DNA from: Bryum argenteum
Taxonomy: Eukaryota > Streptophyta > Bryopsida > Bryales > Bryaceae
Assembly: GCA_037043015.1 (NCBI GenBank)
Contig: CM073330.1
Coordinates: 11,674,512-11,738,511 of the forward strand
Direction: 5' to 3'
DNA: 64,000 nt
The notes under the pieces are model-generated. The model saw nothing but the letters and a program-made list of their open reading frames with translations, was not told the origin of the DNA and did no database searches. This document shows positions 56,680 to 64,000 of the stretch, piece by piece. The position numbers were made by a program, and so were the translations under genes. Position 1 is the stretch's first letter; the number at the start of each line of letters is the position of its first letter.

Positions 56680-57300
56680 GTTTCTGCATTGCAAAAGGCT
56701 GGGTTGGAGAGACACACATTCATAAACAAAAACTCTAGATGCTGCATTGCCAATGCCAAAGGCTGGGTTGGAGACGCAAATTCATGTAAGAGATGCTCCT
56801 TGGAATCTGCACCCATGCATGCGTATATACGTAGGCTACTTGACAATACGACAGAACCAATAATGGCACTTGAAAAACCACCAAAGCTCAACACATACTC
56901 ATCGTTGAGGGCAACTGCATACCCGTAAACATTTAACCCCTAAAGTCGACATCATCATCATCATCATACTCATCTTACTCATCATCATCAGCTATTCAAA
57001 ATAGCCGTTTCTGCACTGCCAACGCTGGAAATGCTCTAGGTATCGATAGAACCTTGAGGTATCCGCAAATCATTCAGCATGAACAGCAGTAGATAGAGAA
57101 AAGGACAACATACATGAGCTGCAAAATGTGAACATTTAAATTACAAAATGATTTTTCCGATTCTTCTTACAGAGAAGGCTTGATCTTTCTCACTCATCGT
57201 CATCATCAGCTATTCAAAATTCCTGTTTCTGCATTGCCAAAAGGCTGGGGGAAGGAGACAAGGACCTCCATAAGTTCGTGAAAGAAAATGCTCTAGGTGC
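56680..57300. repeat. Dispersed triplicate in the DOMINO1-like 3' region
   Basis: A TTTCTGCATTGC...AAAGGCTGGG block occurs near 56684, 56741 and 57227, each followed by GGAGA and a CAYAAG/CATAAA motif. (CATCAT)n runs lie near 56950-56985. Probably the 3' flank of the next gene. Confidence 0.6.
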
Positions 57301-57436
57301 ACCACCAAGGAACTCGTCATCCTCCTAAAACCCTTGTGCTGGCAAGCTTATAAAGTACTCCGCAACAAAAATTTGCTCTGGCCACAAGGCCACAAGAAGA
57401 AGAAAGAAAGACTGTCAACTTAAAACAATCTCTTGT

Positions 57437-58945
57437 TCACCACCTTCCACGCCCTCCTCGGCGACCTCCTCTTCCACCACCACCACCCCTGCCTCCTCCT
57501 CCAAAACGGCCTCCTCCTCCTCTACCACCTCTGCCGCGTCCACCACCTTCGCCACGGCCACCGCCGTTCTGCTGCTGCTCTCTGTGGTGCCTGCCTTTTT
57601 GTCCTGGAAACAGCTTCTCAAGGTCCAGCTCTCCGTTGCTCCTGTAGAGAGACTTGGGAAGAGACATCAATGCATCGCAACACTTCCTGTAGCTGAAGTC
57701 TTGCTCCGACCCGTCTGTGTGAATCAGGTAATAGCATCTGCTCTGCCACTTCGGGTGTAGACGTACTTGAAACGCTGCTATTCCGTCCCCTACCTTCTGT
57801 GGGTTCCCTTGCTTCACTAGCTCACTCAGAACCATAAACTCATACTGCAAACACAAAAGCACGAATCATCAGTATACTAATTCCATCGAATATAAAGTTA
57901 CAAACCTCGAAAACAATTCTGATTCAAAAAAGTGTGTGCATTTACTTCTACACATTATTTGGAGGAAACTGATCACATTTCGCAGAGAATCTTACAGTCA
58001 CTTCTTTGAAAGTTAAACCCTAGAGAAAAAACACGAAACATCGACATTAATTATTTCTTTGGCTTCCTACAACATTCCGTTAATATATATGATTTTTTCA
58101 CAAGAAGAAGGGAATACATTTCGTACAGAAACTATCACAATCATATCCCAAAATTCGTGTTCTTTCGCAAAGTTAGAGCATTTGGTGAGTATTTACGGTT
58201 CCGTGATCAGGCGTGGTCTCAGAAGCTAAACCCTGACAGAAAAGAGGTGCGTAAAACGAGTGCATTGACCTAATTCTTCGCGGGCATTCCAATACAAAAG
58301 ACGAAGAAGACCTGGTGCCATTGAGAAATCGAGTGAAAGAACTCCAACCTTATTGATGTTTTGGTTGAGGTTCCAGTCATGAAGCAGATTGTAGAAGTAA
58401 CTGAACAATTCCACAGCGTCTGTGAAAAGCTTAGGACCAAGCTGCTTGGGCTCCACCACCTTCTCCTCTTCCACCTCTTTCACCTCTTCCTCTTTCTCCT
58501 CCTTAACTTTAACATCCGATTTCTGCTTCTTCAGAGCAGAAACCTCCTCCGTCTCTTCCCCGTCACGACCCCGCTTCTTCTCGTCCTCAACAAGCGTAAT
58601 GTGATCATCCGGCGGCACTTCGTCAATCGGCAATTCGCTCGGGACAGTAACAGGGTGCGTGGCAGCATCAGTCGCCATACCTCCCCTGGGCGGACCCTCC
58701 GCCACTCGCTCTACTAAAATCTCTACGTCCTCTTCGGAGCTGCTACTGGAAGGGAGTACAATGACCTCTTGGGAAGCAGGGGGAGAAGTGACGAATGCGA
58801 AAGCGGAGGTATCAATAATGTCGTCTCCGTCGTCGTCTAAAGATTGAAGCTCCTCGATTACGACCTCGACTATATGTGGTCTTGGGAGGTTTTGCTCTTG
58901 TTCGGGGTCCCCTGGGACTGAGACAACGGGTAAAGATTCCGCCAT
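57437..58945 (-). CDS. DOMINO1: DOMINO1/EMB514-like nucleolar protein with DUF3223 and Gly/Arg-rich tail, two exons
   Basis: Exons 58945-58349 and 57844-57437 (GT..AG, phase 0) give 334 residues. Residues 1-168 are acidic and low-complexity with a KKQKSDVKVK basic patch. The DUF3223 (DCL-like) domain at ~169-262 carries LGPKLFTDAVELFSYFYNLL, FQVRLHPKWQSRCYYL and the FSYRKCCDAL signature. Residues ~292-334 are a GGRGRGGRGGGG-type Gly/Arg repeat. Family knowledge: plant DOMINO proteins are nuclear/nucleolar and needed in embryos, probably for ribosome biogenesis or nuclear architecture; the same domain occurs in DCL and in Pol IV/V largest subunits. The GAR tail fits a nucleolar RNA-binding role (inference). 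The next gene, pTAC14, ends ~515 bp upstream of its ATG, on the same strand. Confidence 0.85.
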
Positions 58946-59460
58946 AGCCGAGTGTTGTCGCCTTCTGGACTGCCAGGGATTGCGGACTCTGGTGCTAGAC
59001 GACGAGAGGTTTCGAAACCCTAAAAGACGATCGAACTGGGCCGTTGGATAGAGTGCGATCGAAGGGTGGAGGTGCGGGAAAAAGACCTAATTTTGGTGTT
59101 GATCGGACGGTTGAGAATGGTGGAAGTCAACGTGTGTTGACTGAACTTGGGGTTATTCAATGATTCTCTCGTTCTCAAGGCCACTTATTAAAAAATCTTC
59201 ATGTATACATTTTCATATATACTTACACAAATGAGGATTCCTTTTACATTACAGTACAGACATACGTTTGACAATTTCGAAAGAATGAAGCTGTGATAGT
59301 ACTTGGTATTCTGAAAGTAGAACGTTCTTTTAAAAGTATGTCTACGAGAGTTAAACCGCATGCTAAAAAGTGCACAAAGTGTATGAGTACATGACTTTTG
59401 AAACAGAAAAAATTCAGATCCATAATAAATTTGGTGTCCTCTACTATACACTGGGCAGCC
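58946..59460. promoter_or_regulatory. DOMINO1-like promoter / pTAC14 3' flank
   Basis: About 515 bp between the DOMINO1-like ATG and the pTAC14 stop codon. It must contain the former's promoter and 5' UTR and the latter's 3' UTR. No individual element is called. Confidence 0.4.
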
Positions 59461-62400
59461 CTAGTACAAAATCCTGTCCATGTAAATATCTAGAGATTTT
59501 ATGATTTTCATGATAAATGACTTCCGGTCTATCCTGTACCTGAAACCAATACAAGACGTCAGAATCAGCACATCAATTCTTCAGATTTTAATGTGTGCAC
59601 ATCGTGGCATATTTACAAAAAAGAATGAACGGTGTTTGAGGAACTAATGCACCTCTAAATTCACTGATACTTAAGTTCGGAATCCTGCGATGTGAAAGGG
59701 TGAGGTGCTTACTTGAGAGCAGCCTTCCACCTTGGACTTCTACCTTCTCCTTCCTCATCTGCGTAATTTCAAGCTTAAGTTAGTGTGACCATCTCATTAC
59801 CAATCCATGATACTTCTTGACACGTGAAGATTGATACACTAACAGTTGGTAGAACTTCTGTGACGGAATACCTGACACAACTTAAGAGTGTGAATAAAGC
59901 GTGGAACCGTTAAGACTTCAGACATACTAATAACTTCATCAGAAGGTACGTTGCAAATCTATAAAATCTTGTGAAAGCGAAGAAGTTAATACCGAGTATT
60001 CTAATGTCTTCTTGTAAAGTGGTGGGGAAGCCGTCAAGGAGCTGCTGGCACTCATGTTGAATGTCACAGGCCGAGCGCATTTCGGAGCTGGGAATGTAAG
60101 GCAAGTCCTTGTCTGTCCAAGTAGGCAGTGTGCGAGCTGCTGCCAGGATTGCCCCATCCAGAAAGGGGTCTTCTTCCTCTGCATCGCCTGGAGTCCCACA
60201 CATGAACTTTCCGTATCAGAAACAGTACGTGCATAGTAAGAATCATAAATATCAGCCTTTGTAAGACACAGCGTTCTGCACGACGTTCAAAGAGCAGAAT
60301 AATAACTTCCCCGTCACATACTCGAACAACTATGTATGCTTTTCCCTGCTTACGTTCAGAACTAACAAGGCCATCAATAGAGTTATTCTACAACTTAAAG
60401 CCCCACTTTGGTTCTTGACATAAGAAACTGACTTATGGTAGGACTAAAGCAGGGTGAGTGCATCGATACTTCCACGGTCACAAGCTCCATGAATTATGCA
60501 ATGATTCTGTCTAAAGTAGCTGAGGTCAGTGGGTAGTGAAAATAAATGGATCTTTGAACTATACGATACAGGCTTTGAAAGCAGGAGAGGTTACTGATTT
60601 GGATTTATCTACTGACATGAGTTTCGAGTTTACAGAAACTATGACAAATGAATGATAGCGGCTCAGAAGCATGCAGTTGGGTCGACCATACATACCATTA
60701 AAGAAATATTCGTCTTCCATTCCAGCAATGTGGAACGCGGACAAGAAAGAGTCGAGATGTATTCTCGAGTTGCCTGAAAACTTCAGAGTATCCCAAGGAT
60801 TCTGCACACGCAGAAATTGGACTCACCAAAGAGGCTAATATACAACTGTCGATGAGAGACTGTACAGTCTTCACAAAACTCAGTTGCAAGAAGCTACTAA
60901 CAATAAATGTCTTGATAATAGCTAGATCTCAAAATGACCCAACATTGCTTGAGAAGATCTACCAATAAAAGTTTCTAAAGGATCCATCCCTACGAGAATG
61001 AAACTGAAACAACGGGTTCTTGCTCAGACCGAACATAAACGGCAACACGAATAAGTCCAAGAGCGTCAAAAGTGTGATTCTTACAGAAGGGGTGGAGAAC
61101 CCATATCGTTCCATAAATTTCATGTTGTCGCTCTGCTCCATGTAGTCGAACGTCATCTGCAGGGAAGCATACGACTTACTGATTAGCAGCGTTTCCTGAT
61201 GCACAAATACTTGGAACCATAAACTAGTCTAATGCTCCTAGTGATCACGAGTCCTTTATTGGATTGCGAAGGGGCATAATAGGGCATACCTCTTGTCCTT
61301 TCTTAATCTCCTGACCAGAATTTATAACGATTTCCAGCATGCGATCCTTCCTTCGAAACCGGCAGGAACAAGTTGGCTCCACTGAGTGGTTGAACATATC
61401 TGCAAGTTATTGCCAACCTAAGTATCCTAGCAGAGAGGAGCCTCAAGTCGAGTCAACCAGCGATAGAAGAACGTCATCCAGAGCAGCAAAGCATGTTTGG
61501 CCAAAAGTAGCCGCCTCGACATGAACAAGAGCTCAATCAGGAAGCTTCGAGGTTAACAAAATGTACCAACAGAAAACTTGACGAATCTGATATACAAGTT
61601 ACTATAACAGCTCGTTTGTGTAAGAGCTTAATCCTCACTAGACAGGCTTTATAGTACAGTGAAATTCCACAAGCCAAAGGGCTCACCAGCATAAGGAATA
61701 AGCATGTTCGCATCTTGGACGGTAGCACCTATGTTCATAGACATTGTGAGGCCACGAGACAAGGCCATTCCCAGGGCCCATCGAAACCGACCAGGCTCCC
61801 GCGCCAGCCTCCTCAACTTCAATATAGAATCTGCAGGCTGCAGCCCAAAATGCCTTTATCAGTACCAAATGAAAGATATTCGTCGATGTAACCATCACTC
61901 ACCCTAGATGAGTGTCTCCAATGTGCATAAATCATGTAAGAGTACAGAAAACTCATGGATGAACACAAAGCTGTGATCACCACACTAAAATACTTGATGC
62001 CCAAATTCGTTACATTATGAAGTGCTAGGAAATGGAGCATTCATGGACTATGTATTCTAAAGTCTAGGAGAAGAAGGATATGCAGAAGACTAAAGAATGT
62101 GGTCATGTTGAATGAAGGAGATGCATACCCAATACTTCTCCCAAGTGCTTTCTGCTCGCTGTTGCAACTCCCTTACTCGCTGAGCCAGTTCCGCATCTTG
62201 AAGCTCCACTAACTCTTCCTGTGAGTACAATGCCATTACTATCCAATCCATGCTCAATGCAAGATCACAAGCTCTATATGCAAAGCTGTAGCATCACAAG
62301 GATCCCACCGAAGATTCTTACCTCCGAGGCCAGAATTAAACTGGGGGTATCATCCACACCAGGCAAGTAATCGCCATACAGTTGCCAGAAGTTATCTTTT

Positions 62401-63621
62401 TGATCAAGAGCCAGCAAAAGCAAGCAAGCTAGCCGTATATCCCAGTCCGTCTGCATACATAAAAATGGTGTACAATTAAGACCAGGACCTTCTAAAGATC
62501 AAATCCAAAGCACAGCAGCATGTACCTGAAGGAACCATTCTCTCTATGAAAAATATACCAGAGTATATAATGAAATATGTTTTTCAAACGTTTTGAGCCT
62601 TCACAGTACCCTAGCTCACCCATAAGAAGGCAATGAAACAAGTGTGTGATATAGGCTTGTCTACCTTACGTATTAGTAATAAAAAGGAATCATAATGAAC
62701 TTTATTTATTGTACATAATGTGCTAGTCTCACCTACCTCTGGGTTGGTGTCATTGATGATATCAAAAATCGGATGTCCCATGGGCACAATATCAGGAAAG
62801 AACATCCACGGCTTCTGTGTGCTTACTGTCACCATTAGCTCCATTGGCACTTCCATTATGACCTGTGGAAAGATCATGGACACTTTCGTTCATTCACTCA
62901 TTGTAATTCCAGTATTTCCGAAAGACTGAAAGCATGACGGACATGATGGAACTCATGCAGTGCTCTCACTATGATCACCTGTCTAGTAGGTCACAATCTC
63001 AGTAAAGTACATGGCGATGCCTTCCCATCAAGAAAAAAGTCTAATTTAACTGAACAGTAGATCTGAAGCTACAATACTATACTTGAAACTATACTTGCAA
63101 GAAATAGCAACGGATACCATTATATGAACTCATTGTATACATTACACTAGCAACTTATATATTTATATCTAGATGTTATGGCTATATACAAATGTTACGG
63201 CTTTACAAATTCATTCACAGATGCTAGAGCTACACGAAAACATGTACAAATGCTGAAGCTATAAGCCTGATTCCACAAGAAGCTACAACAACTCTACGTA
63301 GAATTTGCAAGACCTTGAAAATGGACTTATTGCAATGGCAACTACACATGTTCGTATACAAATGCTAAAGCTATACAATGATTCCAAGTTTACATAAAGT
63401 TCAGCTGTCCAATTCAATCAGGAGAGAATTCGACGTGTAAAGCTGCAAAATGAGATGTATGACGGCCAAAAGGGAATACATACCCTAGGCTTTTGAAGGA
63501 AAGGCATGTCCTTAGCAGAATAGACACCAATTCCGTCTGGGCCTTCTCGGAACTCAATGCCATAAGCGCGCACATGACGAACGTACCCCATTCTGTAAAA
63601 GTCCGGCTCCACCAACTCCAA
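59461..63621 (-). CDS. PTAC14: pTAC14/PAP7, SET-domain subunit associated with plastid RNA polymerase, 5' end outside window
   Basis: Eleven exons: 63621-63484, 62862-62737, 62450-62322, 62218-62129, 61837-61687, 61399-61290, 61156-61085, 60801-60696, 60187-59993, 59758-59713 and 59539-59461. All are GT..AG and the phases join to 413 codons ending TAG. Conserved blocks in order: YVRHVRAYGIEFREGPDGIG, KPWMFFPDIVPMGHPIFDII, TDWDIRLACLLLLALDQKD, the SET signature DMFNHSVEP, MERYGFSTP, NPWDTLKFSGNSRIHLDSFL, RTLPTWTDKDLP, and the end LDIYMDRILY. The second half resembles the Rubisco-LSMT substrate-binding fold. Role (family): PAP of the plastid-encoded RNA polymerase, needed for chloroplast gene expression. 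Missing is the N-terminal transit-peptide exon(s), expected beyond 64000. Confidence 0.9.
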
Positions 63622-64000
63622 CTGCATGAAACGAATATACCATGTCGCATACTGAAAGTGTAAGTACTACTGGAAGAGAGTACAATGGCAGCAATACAAA
63701 CATATGCTATACGGATTCAGATTCAAATTCAAATGCGAAAGCGTTAAGACAGAAGAAAACTGATATCCCCCGAAGAGGGCATTCAGAGAAGAAAACTGAT
63801 AAAACGTGTTCAGTTCGCATATGCATAAGAGTAGAAACTAAGGCTTTCAGATCTAGAGATTCAAATATACAAACCGTGTCACATACTCCAAGTAAGTTCT
63901 ACAGAGACAACTTGAAATGGAAGAAATTTTGAGAACAAAACGATAAAAAAGTGAGATAAGAATGAAATTTGCGTACGCATAAGTCTGAGATAAAAGTTTA
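63622..64000. other. pTAC14 intron or 5' region, no exon seen
   Basis: Upstream of the CAG acceptor at 63622-63624. No frame joins the first visible exon convincingly, so the transit-peptide exon lies further out. Confidence 0.5.

Noticed and set aside
1..64000. LTR retrotransposons or virus-derived sequence
   Set aside because: No gag/pol, reverse transcriptase or integrase motifs, and no long direct repeats with TG..CA ends were seen on either strand.

Overview
The window is nuclear DNA of a land plant. Intron-containing genes with GT..AG splice sites sit in AT-rich, repeat-filled intergenic DNA, and the recognisable proteins are plant families: an ALA-interacting P4-ATPase subunit (ALIS), a peroxisomal enoyl-CoA isomerase, a type-I pectinesterase, a DOMINO1/EMB514-like protein, the plastid-polymerase-associated SET protein pTAC14, and NHL/LEA_2 and LRR receptor-like proteins. 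The clade cannot be fixed from sequence alone. A non-seed lineage such as a bryophyte, lycophyte or fern is a weak guess. No prokaryotic, organellar or viral gene block was seen.

Layout. 0-11 kb has no recognisable gene; it holds short inverted-repeat elements and two fields of a degenerate ~130-150 bp satellite. 11-15 kb is more balanced in composition but has no gene I recognise. 15-21.2 kb is a gene island, all on the minus strand: ALIS (intronless), enoyl-CoA isomerase (intronless, C-terminal AKL) and a four-exon pectinesterase. 21.6-25.4 kb is a complete-ended Mutator-like element with long GC-rich inverted repeats, a perfect 9-bp target duplication and a SWIM zinc-finger ORF. 26.7-42.7 kb is a tandem array of a composite unit: a two-exon NHL/LEA_2-like gene, a Helitron helicase C-terminal fragment, a GTTCC-rich tract and a tail. 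One NHL copy is broken and two look intact. The array is interrupted at 32.8-35.8 kb by the 3' half of an LRR receptor-like gene and a frameshifted TVP38/TMEM64 pseudogene. 40.4-41.2 kb holds head-to-tail Helitron-like units. 42.7-49.5 kb is gene-poor with nested small transposons. 50.3-52.5 kb carries a three-exon plant protein of unknown function whose 3' end is duplicated just downstream. 54.9-55.2 kb is a tRNA-derived SINE with a perfect 12-bp target duplication. 57.4-58.9 kb is the DOMINO1-like gene, and 59.5-63.6 kb carries eleven exons of pTAC14, whose 5' end lies beyond the window.

The genes do not form a pathway. They are housekeeping or developmental functions in separate compartments: plasma membrane/Golgi (ALIS), peroxisome (isomerase), cell wall (pectinesterase), nucleolus (DOMINO1-like) and plastid nucleoid (pTAC14). 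The most distinctive content is the transposon layer: three TTAA-flanked miniature families with CCC-starting ends, two TAA-flanked elements, a CTAC-flanked element, a nested AAT-flanked element, the Mutator-like element, the SINE, and the NHL/Helitron composite array. I found no clear candidate for a wholly new biological system; the NHL/Helitron array and the Mutator-like element are the best leads.

All gene models were assembled by eye from reading frames, splice dinucleotides and remembered family motifs. No database search or alignment was run.
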